From assembly GCA_965213885.1 (NCBI GenBank), contig OZ243919.1, positions 1,488,001 through 1,552,000 on the forward strand: DNA of 64,000 nucleotides, read 5' to 3'. The position numbers were made by a program, and so were the translations under genes. This DNA comes from VYFG01 sp965213885. GTDB lineage: Bacteria; Pseudomonadota; Gammaproteobacteria; Arenicellales; Poriferihabitantaceae. Of the stretch, positions 1 through 9,161 are shown piece after piece (the stretch's first letter is position 1; each line of letters begins with the position of its first letter). The notes under the pieces are model-generated. The model saw only the letters and a list, made by a program, of their open reading frames with translations, ran no database searches and was not told the origin of the DNA.

Positions 1-66
1 GGAGCAGTCTGCCCGCACCGAATCCGCGGGTGACGGATACCCGGCGCGGCAGCCGCGTCAGGAATT

Positions 67-558
67 TCAGGAAGAGGAATTCTGGATATACGCGGTATCG
101 GTTTCCTCGACCGGACCAAGGAACCATTCGCCACGGGTCCTGGCATGATGGACGGCACCGTCGATGTCGGACTGGGACATGTCCCTGGGAATGGTCAGGA
201 CCTGTCCGGGATAAATCAGGTCGGCATCCGTGATCTGGTCAAGATTTGCCTTGTAGATCAGCGGCCACTGCTCGGGCATTTGGTAAACCTCCTCGTGGCC
301 GGAAATCATCCAGAGGTTGTTGCCTTCCACGACCGTCCAACTGGTCAACTCTTCCTTCACGGGTTCGGGTTCGGCGACCGGTTCCGGCTCGGGGGCGGGT
401 GCTGGCTCCTCAGGTGCTGGAGCGGGAGGCGGTGCGGCGGGTTCCGCTTCTTCCGTGGGCTTGCTTTTGGCGCTGATGCAGCCTGTAGCCAAGGTCGCGA
501 CCAAGGCAATGGCGATCAATTTCAGCCCCGTGTTCATTTTATCAGTTGAGATGGTCAT
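67..558 (-). CDS. LysM-domain lipoprotein
   Basis: Predicted lipoprotein of 163 aa. A hydrophobic signal ends in a lipobox LATGC, with the lipidated Cys at residue 27, or 20 if translation starts at the second Met (position 537). A Pro/Glu/Ala-rich linker (about residues 33-70) follows, then one LysM peptidoglycan-binding module (about 73-125; WTVVEGNNLWMIS ... LIYPGQVLTIP). The protein is probably anchored in the outer membrane and contacts murein. The second Met gives a more typical lipoprotein signal, but neither start has a convincing Shine-Dalgarno sequence. It has its own promoter-like sequence upstream and appears monocistronic. The exact role is unknown; LysM lipoproteins are often cell-wall maintenance factors. 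Confidence 0.85.
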   Translation of the reverse strand: MTISTDKMNTGLKLIAIALVATLATGCISAKSKPTEEAEPAAPPPAPAPEEPAPAPEPEPVAEPEPVKEELTSWTVVEGNNLWMISGHEEVYQMPEQWPLIYKANLDQITDADLIYPGQVLTIPRDMSQSDIDGAVHHARTRGEWFLGPVEETDTAYIQNSSS

Positions 559-975
559 GCGTTAGGACGTTTCGGTTAGTTTTGTCGAATTCCAAGGAGC
601 CGGGAAAGCCAAATCACCACAAAATAATATTACTCCATTGATGTGATTCTAACGTTGGTGATACCCAATATCAATAGAACAATCCATACCCGGAAAATTA
701 CCTGTTTATCCCGGGTTAGAACCGGAATATCGTCACCCGAACCATCCGCCCCGCAATGCCGAAACCTGCGCATGCCACTTCCCCGTGGTGGTTTCGGGCG
801 AACCGGATGTGGCCAATCCGGCCCGGCCGGGGCAAGCGGTCACAATCACATGGAAACGGCCTGTGGAAATACCGCGATTCCCCCCCCCTTCGGCCCCGGC
901 GCCCGCCGGTTGACAGGATGGTCCGGGGAAATCCGCGTGGCCTCCTCACTGGACGGATCCATGCATCCGGTGGGG
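559..975. other. Intergenic region between gabD-like gene and LysM lipoprotein
   Basis: No coding sequence is recognised in these 417 bases. The part next to the lipoprotein gene (about 580-720) is AT-rich and holds its likely promoter. The rest is GC-rich, and I found no clear hairpin terminator for the upstream gene. Confidence 0.5.
646..674 (-). promoter_or_regulatory. Predicted sigma-70 promoter of the LysM lipoprotein gene
   Basis: On the minus strand a -35 hexamer TTGATA (669-674) and a -10 hexamer TAGAAT (646-651) are separated by exactly 17 bases. Each differs from consensus by one base. The start point would lie near 639, leaving an untranslated leader of about 80 bases. This is a pattern match only. 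Confidence 0.55.
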
Positions 976-2430
976 TCAGACGATTCCACCCATGCAGAGA
1001 TACTTCATTTCCAGATACTCGTCGATGCCGTGACTGGAGCCTTCACGGCCGATGCCGGATTGCTTGACACCGCCAAAAGGCGCAACCTCATTCGAGATAA
1101 TGCCCGTATTGATGCCCACGATCCCGTATTCCAGGGCTTCTGACACCCGCCAGGTACGGGCCAGGTCACGGCTGTAGAAATAGGCCGCGAGGCCGAATTC
1201 GGTATCGTTGGCCTGGTGAATGACTTCCGCTTCGTCCGAAAAGCGAAACAGCGGCGCCAGGGGGCCGAAGGTTTCTTCTCTGGCCACCTTCATTTCGGCG
1301 GAAACACCGGTCAGGACGGTGGGTTGGAAAAATGTGCCGCCCAGCGGATGCCTCCGACCCCCGAGTCTGATTTCCGCGCCCCGGCCAACGGCATCGGCGA
1401 TGTGATCCTCCACCTTCTCCACCGCGTTCATGTCGATCAGCGGCCCCTGGACGACGCCGTCCTTGAGTCCGTCACCGACCTGCATCTCCGCCACGGCTTC
1501 CACCAGCTTGGTCGCAAACTCCTCGTATACGCCGTCCTGGACATAGAGTCGGTTGCAGCAGACGCAGGTCTGACCGGCATTCCGGTATTTCGACAGGATC
1601 GCGCCTTCGACCGCCGCATCCACATCTGCGTCGTCGAATACGATGAAGGGTGCATTGCCGCCGAGTTCCAGGGCCACCCTGATCACGGAATTCGAGCACT
1701 GCCGCATCAACAGCCGGCCCACTTCCGTGGAACCCGTAAAACTGAGGTGCCGGACATGGGGATTGGACGTCATTTCATCGCCGATTTCGCCGGAGGACCC
1801 GGTCACGACACTGAGCACCCCGGCAGGCACACCTGCCCGCTCCGCCAGTTCACACAACGCCAGGGCCGACAGCGGTGTCTGGGTGGCGGGCTTGACCACC
1901 ACTGCACACCCCGCGGCAAGTGCCGGCGCCACCTTGCGGGTGATCATGGCAGACGGAAAATTCCATGGCGTGATGGCGACACAGACCCCGACCGGCTGTC
2001 GCAGGACAACGAGCCGCTTGTCGTTCTGATGTTGGGGAATGATCTCGCCATTCACCCGCTTGGCCTGCTCGGCGAACCATTCGAGGAAGGATGCCGCATA
2101 GGCGATTTCGCCGCGAGCCTCTCCCAACGGCTTGCCCTGTTCCAGAGTCATCAGCCGAGCCAGGTCTTCCTGATTGTCCATCATGAGATCAAACCAGCGG
2201 CGCAAGACCGCGGAGCGTTCCTTGGCCAACAGTCCACTCCACCCCGGTTGTGCATCCCGGGCATGGCCGATGGCCTTCCTGGTCTCCGCCATACCCATTT
2301 TCGGGATTCTGGCGATCACTTCGCCATTGGCCGGGTTGGTCACCGCAAGCGTTTCACCGCTATCGGCATCCCGCCAGGCGCCATTGAGGTAGCACTGCTC
2401 ACGGAAAAGAGCAGGATTGGACAGTTGCAT
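976..2430 (-). CDS. gabD: NAD(P)-dependent succinate-semialdehyde dehydrogenase-type aldehyde dehydrogenase
   Basis: 484-aa aldehyde dehydrogenase, the usual GabD length, predicted to oxidise succinate semialdehyde to succinate. It shows the ALDH signature glutamate (VALELGGNAPF, near residue 255) and the catalytic Cys motif NAGQTCVC (near 289), plus the NAD-binding PWNFP stretch. The reading frame is open further upstream into purA, but that extension has no family similarity, so the Met of MQLSNPALF was taken as start. It lies 46 bp downstream of purA in the same direction and may be co-transcribed with it. The substrate is inferred from overall similarity; related semialdehydes such as glutarate semialdehyde are possible. 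Confidence 0.85.
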   Translation of the reverse strand: MQLSNPALFREQCYLNGAWRDADSGETLAVTNPANGEVIARIPKMGMAETRKAIGHARDAQPGWSGLLAKERSAVLRRWFDLMMDNQEDLARLMTLEQGKPLGEARGEIAYAASFLEWFAEQAKRVNGEIIPQHQNDKRLVVLRQPVGVCVAITPWNFPSAMITRKVAPALAAGCAVVVKPATQTPLSALALCELAERAGVPAGVLSVVTGSSGEIGDEMTSNPHVRHLSFTGSTEVGRLLMRQCSNSVIRVALELGGNAPFIVFDDADVDAAVEGAILSKYRNAGQTCVCCNRLYVQDGVYEEFATKLVEAVAEMQVGDGLKDGVVQGPLIDMNAVEKVEDHIADAVGRGAEIRLGGRRHPLGGTFFQPTVLTGVSAEMKVAREETFGPLAPLFRFSDEAEVIHQANDTEFGLAAYFYSRDLARTWRVSEALEYGIVGINTGIISNEVAPFGGVKQSGIGREGSSHGIDEYLEMKYLCMGGIV

Positions 2431-2476
2431 GACTTGGCTCCGCTGATTCAGAAGTTCGTTGATCGTGTGGGTTCCA

Positions 2477-3769
2477 TCAGTCGAACGGGTGGCGAAGAAT
2501 GATGGTGTCATCACGTTCCGCACCGGTCGATATGATATCCACGGGCAGCTCGCACAGGCCAGACATCCGGTCCAGGTATGCCCTCGCATTGACTGGAAGA
2601 TCATCGTAACTGCGCGCACCTGCCGTGCTCTCTTGCCAGCCCGGCAGTTCCTCGTATACCGGGCGGCACCTGGCCATTGCCTCCGCGCCATACGGCGGCA
2701 GTTCCACCTCCCCGCCGTCCAGTTCATACCGGGTGCAGATCCTGACCGTTTCAAGGCCGTCCATGACGTCCAGCTTGGTCACACACAATGCGCTGAGCCC
2801 ACAAACCTGGGCGGTTCTGCGCAAAGCCACGATATCGAGCCAGCCGCACCTGCGCGGACGTCCGGTGGTGGCCCCGAATTCATGCCCACGATCGCCAAGG
2901 TGCTTGCCGATGTGGTCGAACAGCTCCGTGGGAAAGGGTCCGGAGCCGACCCGGGTGGTGTATGCCTTGACAATTCCCAGCACATGGTCGAGTTCCAGCG
3001 GACCGATGCCGCTGCCGACCGCGGCGGCGGCGGCGGTCGTGTTGGACGAGGTGACATACGGATAGGTCCCGTGGTCAACGTCCAGCAGCATTCCCTGGGC
3101 CCCCTCGAACATGACCGACCTGCCCTGCCTTCGCAGCTGGTACAGGCGGGTGGAGACGTCCTCGATCAGGGCCGATACCCTTTCTGTTTGCGCCATGGCC
3201 TGATCAAGGGTTTGCTGGTAATCCACTTTCTCCGCGCCAAAATACCGTTCCAGTGCAAAGTTGTGGTATTCCATGACCGAGCGCAGCTTCTCGGAGAACA
3301 GATCCGGCCGCATCAGGTCCGCCAAGCGCAGGCCGCGACGGGCCACCTTGTCCTCGTAACAGGGCCCGATACCCCGACCGGTGGTACCGATGGCACCCTG
3401 GCCCCGGGCCGCCTCCCTGGCGATGTCGAGGGCGATATGATGGGGCATGATCATCGGGCAGGCCGGACTGACCATCAGTCGGTCACGAATGGAAACCCCG
3501 ATTTCCTCCAGTTCCCGGACTTCCTTCAGCAACTGCTCCACATCCACCACCACGCCATTGCCGATCAGGCATTCCACTTCAGGTCGCATTGCCCCTGACG
3601 GAACCAGGTGCAGCACGGTTTTCCTGCCGTGAATCACCAGCGTGTGGCCGGCATTGTGGCCACCCTGGAATCGAACCACCGCATCCGCTTTTTCCGTCAG
3701 CAGATCGACAATTTTCCCCTTCCCCTCGTCACCCCACTGGGTACCGAGCAATACTACGTATCTGGACAT
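2477..3769 (-). CDS. purA: Adenylosuccinate synthetase
   Basis: PurA (430 aa) joins IMP and aspartate using GTP to make adenylosuccinate, the first committed step of AMP synthesis, in the cytosol. The N-terminal GTP-binding motif GDEGKGK and the GGHNAGHT loop with the catalytic His are present, as is the TTGRGIGPCYEDK segment. The length matches the family. The start MSRYVVLLGTQWG is the family N-terminus; the frame is open further upstream without homology. It sits downstream of hflK-hflC-DUF2065, the classic gammaproteobacterial arrangement. Confidence 0.97.
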   Translation of the reverse strand: MSRYVVLLGTQWGDEGKGKIVDLLTEKADAVVRFQGGHNAGHTLVIHGRKTVLHLVPSGAMRPEVECLIGNGVVVDVEQLLKEVRELEEIGVSIRDRLMVSPACPMIMPHHIALDIAREAARGQGAIGTTGRGIGPCYEDKVARRGLRLADLMRPDLFSEKLRSVMEYHNFALERYFGAEKVDYQQTLDQAMAQTERVSALIEDVSTRLYQLRRQGRSVMFEGAQGMLLDVDHGTYPYVTSSNTTAAAAAVGSGIGPLELDHVLGIVKAYTTRVGSGPFPTELFDHIGKHLGDRGHEFGATTGRPRRCGWLDIVALRRTAQVCGLSALCVTKLDVMDGLETVRICTRYELDGGEVELPPYGAEAMARCRPVYEELPGWQESTAGARSYDDLPVNARAYLDRMSGLCELPVDIISTGAERDDTIILRHPFD

Positions 3770-3803
3770 GTTCGATGGACGGGAGCTGGTTCTTGAAACC
3801 GGT

Positions 3804-3995
3804 TCAGGAGCGGACCAGATACAGCAGGACGGCGCCAGCGAGCATGCAGGCAAAGCCCACGCGCCGGATCTGTGGTTCCGGCAGGCGGGAAATCTGGTTC
3901 ATGAGCCGGGTGAATGCGCCTGGATTGAGAAATGGCAGTATCCCTTCGAGCACCAAATATAGCGCAAATGCAGCCAGCAGGTCATTCCAGTTCAT
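3804..3995 (-). CDS. DUF2065 (YjeT-type) small inner-membrane protein
   Basis: 63-aa protein with two hydrophobic helices (about residues 6-22 and 46-61) separated by a short basic stretch with LPEPQIRRVG. Size, layout and position between hflC and purA match the DUF2065/YjeT family. Its function is unknown. It lies 104 bp from hflC and 34 bp from purA on the same strand, so it is probably part of the hfl-purA operon. Confidence 0.85.
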   Translation of the reverse strand: MNWNDLLAAFALYLVLEGILPFLNPGAFTRLMNQISRLPEPQIRRVGFACMLAGAVLLYLVRS

Positions 3996-4053
3996 GGGAA
4001 AATGGCAGGCCGGGTAGGAGATTCATGCCGAGGAAGTCGCCGTCAGACGCAGA

Positions 4054-4075
4054 GCGGCCGCCCGCAGGCGGCCGC
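4054..4075. other. Perfect GC-rich inverted repeat between hflC and the DUF2065 gene
   Basis: Two 9-base arms, GCGGCCGCC and GGCGGCCGC, face each other across a 4-base loop. No T-run follows on the transcribed strand, so it is not a standard intrinsic terminator. It may stabilise the 3' end of the hflKC message or reduce read-through into purA. Confidence 0.5.
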
Positions 4076-4099
4076 CGTGACTGAAACAGGACAATCCGG

Positions 4100-4999
4100 T
4101 CAGCCACCTCCGGGCATGAGCGGCGGCTGGGGATTGGCGCCGGACTGCTTGAAATAACGGAAAAACTCCGAACTCGGATCAATCACCATGAGATCGTCCT
4201 TGCCGCTGAACGTTCTGGTGTATGCGTTCAGGCTGCGGTACAGGTTGTAGAAGTCCCTGTCCTGATTGAATGCCGAGGCGTAGGTGTTGGTGGCGATGGC
4301 ATCGCCTTCGCCCCGGACGCGTTCGGCATCACGGCGGGCGTTGGCAAGCAGGATGTCCCTCTGGCGGTCCGCATCCGCCTGGATCTTTTCCGCTTCCTCC
4401 TCACCCTGGGCCCTCAGCTCCTTCGCCACACGCTGCCGCTCAGCCTGCATGCGGGCATAGACGCCGTCGCTGATCGCGGGGTCAAGGTCCACCCGCTTGA
4501 GACGCACATCGATCACCTCGATGCCGAACTGCTTCGCCTCCTCCACCATGGCCTGACGCACCGCCTCCATGATGATCGTACGGTCACCGGAGATCACTTC
4601 CTGCAGGGTCCGCCTGCCGAATTCCTGGCGGAGACTGTCGTTGACCCGCTGGGCCAGTCTCGACCGGGCATTGCTGAGACGACCCTGTAGCCGGGTGAAG
4701 TATTCGTGCACATCGTCAATACGCCACTTGACGAAGGAATCCACCACCAGCGTCTTCTTCTCCACGGTGAGGTAGCGTTCCGGGTCCGAATCCATGGTCT
4801 GGACCCGGGCATCGAAATAGCGGATGTTGTTGATGAACGGAACCTTCCAGTTGAGGCCCGGCTGGATATCGGCATCCACGATCTCGCCGAACTTGAACTT
4901 GATGGCGCGCTCACGTTCGTCAACATAGTAGAAAACCGAAAACAGGCTGGCTGCGATCAACGCCGCCAGCACAAAGAAAATGGTGCTTTTCGATCTCAT
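4100..4999 (-). CDS. hflC: HflC, FtsH protease modulator subunit
   Basis: 299-aa SPFH/prohibitin-family protein that forms a membrane complex with HflK around FtsH and restrains its proteolysis. It has an N-terminal transmembrane helix (about residues 7-26), then the Band 7 domain with VDERERAIKFKFGEI. A charged coiled-coil segment follows (QAERQRVAKELRAQGEEEAE, about 185-245). The start is preceded by a strong GGAGG and lies 3 bp after the hflK stop, consistent with translational coupling. Confidence 0.97.
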   Translation of the reverse strand: MRSKSTIFFVLAALIAASLFSVFYYVDERERAIKFKFGEIVDADIQPGLNWKVPFINNIRYFDARVQTMDSDPERYLTVEKKTLVVDSFVKWRIDDVHEYFTRLQGRLSNARSRLAQRVNDSLRQEFGRRTLQEVISGDRTIIMEAVRQAMVEEAKQFGIEVIDVRLKRVDLDPAISDGVYARMQAERQRVAKELRAQGEEEAEKIQADADRQRDILLANARRDAERVRGEGDAIATNTYASAFNQDRDFYNLYRSLNAYTRTFSGKDDLMVIDPSSEFFRYFKQSGANPQPPLMPGGG

Positions 5000-5002
5000 G
5001 TC

Positions 5003-6280
5003 CTAGTTCCTCCCGGACCGTTCGCTGTTGCGGGACGATGTTCGGAGTCCCTGGTTGAATGTCGACGTGGAGTCCATCTCGTCCGCCGCACTGTAGTTCT
5101 GACTGCCATCGGCAGCACTGGCGGTGGCGCGTCGGTTCAGCATCTGGTCCAAAGGCAAATACATCAGGCTGTTGCCGCTCTTTTGATCGATCACGATCTT
5201 GCTGGAACGGGACAATACGCCCTCCATGGTTTCAAGGTACAGCCGGTCGCGGGTGACCTCGGGCGCCTTCTCGTACTCGTAGAGTACCTGATTGAAGCGC
5301 GACGCCTCGCCTTCCGCCCGGGCGATGACGGTCGCCTTGTAGGCTTCTGCCTCCTGGGTGATTCGCGCTGCGGCACCGCGGGCCCGCGGAATGACATCGT
5401 TCGCATAGGCCTCGGCAAGGTTCTTGAGACGCTGCTCATCCTCGCGGGCCTTGACCGCGTCGTCAAATGCGTCCTTCACCTGGGCGGGGGGCTGGGCATC
5501 CTGCATTTCCACGGCACGGATGTTGATGCCGGTCGCATAGCGATCGAGAATGTCCTGCACCAGCGTCTTGGTTTCCGCTGCGAGTTCCGCGCGCCCCTCG
5601 GTGATGGCAAAATCCATGATGTTACGGCCGACGATTTCCCGTACCGCACTTTCGGTGGCACCCCGCACCACGCTCTCGGCCACATCCACCGGGTTGTACT
5701 CGCTCACGTTGAACAGGAGGTCCCGGGGTTCCTTGATGTCGTACTGCACCGCGAACTGGATATCGATGATATTCTCGTCCTGGGTCAGCATGAGCGACTC
5801 GATGGGAACCAACTGCTTGCCCCTGGCCGACTCGCGGTACCCCACGAAGACGGTGTTGAGTTTGTCGGCGTTGATGATCTCCATCTTTTCGATGGGCGTC
5901 GGCCAGTGCCAGCGCAGCCCCGCACCCTTGGTCTCGGAATAGGCCCCGAAGCGGAGTTCGATGGCCTGCTCACCCTGTTGTACGGTGTAGAATCCGCTGA
6001 ATCCCCAGGCACCCAGTCCCACCAGCACCAGGATCAGGATCATGGTGGAGCTGATGCCTTCGCCGAATCCGGAGCGACCACCCCGTCCACCGCCGGAGCC
6101 GGAGCCGCCCCCGCGACGCCCGCCAAACAGCGAATCGATCCGCTGTTTGGCATTTTTGAACATTTCATCGAGGTCGGGGGGTGATTCGCCTCCACGACGG
6201 CGACGGCCGTTGCCGCCACCGTTGTTGCGACCCCAGGGGTCGCGTTCGTCCCCGTTGGATCCGGGTTGATTCCAGGGCAT
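5003..6280 (-). CDS. hflK: HflK, FtsH protease modulator subunit
   Basis: 425-aa SPFH/prohibitin-family partner of HflC. The Gly/Arg-rich cytoplasmic N-terminus (about residues 1-70) is typical of HflK. It is followed by a transmembrane helix (about 79-97), the Band 7 domain (YTVQQGEQAIELRFGAY) and a long helical region (about 240-350). The C-terminal tail is low-complexity Ser/Asn-rich. The gene begins 95 bp downstream of ntrC on the same strand. The usual hfq-hflX neighbours are not present here. Confidence 0.97.
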   Translation of the reverse strand: MPWNQPGSNGDERDPWGRNNGGGNGRRRRGGESPPDLDEMFKNAKQRIDSLFGGRRGGGSGSGGGRGGRSGFGEGISSTMILILVLVGLGAWGFSGFYTVQQGEQAIELRFGAYSETKGAGLRWHWPTPIEKMEIINADKLNTVFVGYRESARGKQLVPIESLMLTQDENIIDIQFAVQYDIKEPRDLLFNVSEYNPVDVAESVVRGATESAVREIVGRNIMDFAITEGRAELAAETKTLVQDILDRYATGINIRAVEMQDAQPPAQVKDAFDDAVKAREDEQRLKNLAEAYANDVIPRARGAAARITQEAEAYKATVIARAEGEASRFNQVLYEYEKAPEVTRDRLYLETMEGVLSRSSKIVIDQKSGNSLMYLPLDQMLNRRATASAADGSQNYSAADEMDSTSTFNQGLRTSSRNSERSGRN

Positions 6281-6375
6281 GAGGATATACTGTCAGGATG
6301 GGATTACAGATTCTACTTTATTTGGGGTTTCCATGCCCTGCTTCAAGCTGCAATACCCGCACCTTCAGCGGACCG

Positions 6376-7776
6376 TCATTCAATGCCCAGGCGTCGCAGC
6401 TTCCTGGTCAGCGTGTTACGCCCCCAGCCCAGCAATTCGGCCGCTTTCCGCTTGTGACCCCGGCTGTGGGTGAGAGCGGCACGGATCAGTGCAGTCTCGA
6501 ACTGCGCCCCCATGCTCTGCGCCAGGCGCTGCTGTCCACCGCGGAGCCTGTCCAGTGCCGTGTCCGCCAACGCGGATACCCAGCCTTCGTCCCCGGGTTC
6601 CCGGACCAGCATCTCCCCCGGCAGGTCGGCGGCCTGGATTACCTTGCTCGGAGCGAGCACGGTCAGCCGGCGCACCACGTTTTCCAGTTCGCGGACATTT
6701 CCCGGCCACTGGTAGGTCTGCATGATTGCCAGCACCTCCGGCGCACACTGCTTGACATTCAGCCTGAGCTCCAGTGCCGCCTGCCGCAGGAAGTGGGTGA
6801 CCAGCATGGGGATGTCGCTGCGGCGCTCCCGGAGCGGAGGCGTGTGAATCGCGATCACATTCAGACGATGGAACAGGTCATTGCGGAAAGCACCGGTGGA
6901 CACCAGGGCTTCCAGATCCTGGTTTGTGGCCGCGATGACACGAACATCGACACGGATTTCATCCCGGCCGCCGATGCGGTAGAAGCGCCCCTCCGACAGC
7001 ACCCGCAGGAGCCGGGTCTGCAGGCCTGCGGGCATGTCCCCGATCTCATCCAGGAACAGTGTGCCGCCATCGGCCTGTTCGAATCGTCCGATATGGCGGC
7101 CGTGGGCGCCGGTGAAAGCGCCCCTTTCATGGCCAAAGAGTTCCGACTCCAGCAACTCCGAGGGAATTGCCGCGGTATTGATGGCAATCATCGGCTGATC
7201 GGACCTGGGGCTGTTGCGGTGGATGGCATTGGCCACCAGTTCCTTGCCGGTGCCGGACTCGCCGCGTATCAGTACGTTCATGTCCGACGATGACATCCTG
7301 CCGATCATCCGGAACACTTCCTGCATTGCGGCACTGTCCCCCATCATCACGCGGTCCCCGCGATCATCATCGCCGCCGGTACCGGCCGTCGTTCCCTGAT
7401 GACAGGCTCTCTCGACCAGGGACAGCATCTCCCGGATGTCAAAGGGTTTGGTGAGGTATTCGAACGCCCCGTGGCGATAGGCGTTTACAGCACTGTCAAG
7501 GTCCCCGTATGCCGTCATGATGATGACCGGAAGCCCCCTGGCCACATCGTGGAGAGTGTCTACCAGTTCGAATCCGCCCATCCCTTCCATGCGGATATCC
7601 GAGAGCACCACGTCGGGGCTGCTGTCCGGATGGCGTTCAAGCGCAGCCAGCATGGCCTGTGCGTTCCCGAAACGCTCCACGCCGTAACCTTCCCGGGTCA
7701 GCGCCTTTTCCAGCACCCAGGCGATGGACGCATCGTCGTCCACCACCCAGACAGTACCCCGTCCGCTACCGGTCAA
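6376..7776 (-). CDS. ntrC: NtrC, nitrogen regulation response regulator (sigma-54 activator)
   Basis: 466-aa enhancer-binding protein of three domains. A receiver domain (about 8-125) carries the phospho-acceptor Asp in VVLSDIRMEG. A central AAA+ sigma-54 interaction domain (about 145-370) has Walker A GESGTGKE and the GAFTGA loop. A C-terminal Fis-type helix-turn-helix ends in RKAAELLGWGRNTLTRKL. When phosphorylated by NtrB it drives sigma-54 promoters such as the one found upstream of glnA here. It overlaps the ntrB stop by 4 bp (ATGA). Confidence 0.97.
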   Translation of the reverse strand: MTGSGRGTVWVVDDDASIAWVLEKALTREGYGVERFGNAQAMLAALERHPDSSPDVVLSDIRMEGMGGFELVDTLHDVARGLPVIIMTAYGDLDSAVNAYRHGAFEYLTKPFDIREMLSLVERACHQGTTAGTGGDDDRGDRVMMGDSAAMQEVFRMIGRMSSSDMNVLIRGESGTGKELVANAIHRNSPRSDQPMIAINTAAIPSELLESELFGHERGAFTGAHGRHIGRFEQADGGTLFLDEIGDMPAGLQTRLLRVLSEGRFYRIGGRDEIRVDVRVIAATNQDLEALVSTGAFRNDLFHRLNVIAIHTPPLRERRSDIPMLVTHFLRQAALELRLNVKQCAPEVLAIMQTYQWPGNVRELENVVRRLTVLAPSKVIQAADLPGEMLVREPGDEGWVSALADTALDRLRGGQQRLAQSMGAQFETALIRAALTHSRGHKRKAAELLGWGRNTLTRKLRRLGIE

Positions 7777-8837
7777 TGCTGCAAAGCCCCGTCGATGGGA
7801 AGAAACAGACTGAATGTCGTCTCCTCCGGTTCACTGGCAAAATCAAGGGCGCCGCCGTGCTGCGTGATGATTTCCGCGGCAATGGGCAGGCCGAGCCCGG
7901 TTCCGTCGGCCTTGCCGGTGACCATGGGGTCGAAAATCCGGGAATCGATGTCGGGGTCCACCCCCGGGCCGTTATCGCTCACCTCCACCCTGACAACCTG
8001 CCTCCGGCAGCCCTCCAGGACCATGTAATCGATGCGTGTGCGGACCACGATCCGCCTTTCCCCGGGTTGTCCTTCCAGTGCCTCCACTGCGTTTCGCATG
8101 ATGTTCAGCAGGGCCTGGATCAGCAGGTCACGATTGCCCCGGACCCGTGGCAAACTCGGATCGTAATCCTGCAGTAGCCGGTAATTCCCTTCGATTTCAG
8201 CGTGCAGGAGCTGGCGCACGTGCTCGACCACGCGGTGGATGTTGACCTGCTCATCCAGATTGGCGCGAGTGCTGGCCTGCATCCGGTTGACCAGCTCGGT
8301 CAGGCGATCCGCCTCCTGGATGATGATCCCGGTGTACTCCGAGAACACCTCGCTGCCGGCTTCCCCGGCAAGCAGCTGTGCAGCGCCGCGGATTCCTCCC
8401 AGCGGGTTCCGGATCTCGTGGGCCATACCGCGAATGACAGCCTGATTGGATTGTTGCCGCTGCAGGAACTCCGCATCCCGAACAAGTGTTCCGCCGGGCT
8501 CGATTGCAGTCATTTCCAGGATGAGCCATCCCCCGGATTCGTCATCGAGCCGGTTGATCACGCAGTCCATGCGCCTGTCCGAGGTCGTGGAGAACAGCGC
8601 AAGCTCATGGTTGCGCAACCTGATCTGCCCGCCTTCGCGGAGGACCCGGCGACAGGCATCGGACAACTGCTGCCCGCCCCGGATCAATCCGCTCAGCGGT
8701 TTCCCGCCAGCACGTCGAAGACTGGTATTGAGGAGGGATTCCGCGGATTCATTCAGATACACCACGCTCAGGTCACCATCCAGCAAAACGATGCTGGTGG
8801 ACTGCTGCTGGAGGATCTTGAACGCATCTTCAAGCAT
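7773..8837 (-). CDS. ntrB: NtrB, nitrogen regulation sensor histidine kinase
   Basis: 354-aa soluble kinase/phosphatase that sets the phosphorylation state of NtrC under P-II control. It has an N-terminal PAS domain (about 5-110) and an H-box with the phospho-His in MAHEIRNPLGGIRGAAQLL (about 137-155). The N-box NIMRNAVEAL and G-box DNGPGVD follow in the ATPase domain. No transmembrane segment is seen, as expected for NtrB. It lies 324 bp downstream of glnA in the same direction. Confidence 0.96.
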   Translation of the reverse strand: MLEDAFKILQQQSTSIVLLDGDLSVVYLNESAESLLNTSLRRAGGKPLSGLIRGGQQLSDACRRVLREGGQIRLRNHELALFSTTSDRRMDCVINRLDDESGGWLILEMTAIEPGGTLVRDAEFLQRQQSNQAVIRGMAHEIRNPLGGIRGAAQLLAGEAGSEVFSEYTGIIIQEADRLTELVNRMQASTRANLDEQVNIHRVVEHVRQLLHAEIEGNYRLLQDYDPSLPRVRGNRDLLIQALLNIMRNAVEALEGQPGERRIVVRTRIDYMVLEGCRRQVVRVEVSDNGPGVDPDIDSRIFDPMVTGKADGTGLGLPIAAEIITQHGGALDFASEPEETTFSLFLPIDGALQH

Positions 8838-9161
8838 GGGCAGACAAGGCCGGGATGGCGCCGTTATGGCGCCAGACAGGGCAAGAAAACCTCCGTCGGA
8901 ACGGGGGCGGATCGGATTTCTCCGTCATCCTCCCCCGCCCGAAGGCCGGGGATTCCCACAGCGCCCGCGGGAGGGCATTCCATGGAATCCGTTTCGGCGG
9001 GTTCCTGTTGCTCGCAGCATGACGGCGCCACTCGCTTCACCTGCTGACCGGGCGTCCACCGCCCTTGAAGCTCGGTTGTACGGCATCAGCACAAGCCGAC
9101 TGCACCATCCACGCCAGCCTTCCCCGTCCTGCTGGGCGGGGCGGGCCTGCCGCGCTCCGGG
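8838..9161. other. glnA-ntrB intergenic region
   Basis: 324 bases with no recognised gene. It contains the GC-rich hairpin at 8932-8951, a short perfect palindrome ATTCCATGGAAT near 8978-8989, and another weak GC-rich stem near 9126-9142. No T-tract terminator was found, so read-through from glnA into ntrBC is possible. Confidence 0.5.
8932..8951 (-). repeat. Hairpin resembling an IS200/IS605-type element end
   Basis: Read on the minus strand, a GC-rich stem (CCCC...GGGG with a TTC loop) is flanked by GGAAT on the left and GGAGGATGA on the right. This layout is commonly seen at the ends of IS200/IS605-group elements. No transposase or TnpB gene is nearby, so it would be a solo relic. It could equally be a glnA mRNA 3' hairpin. 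Confidence 0.3.
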
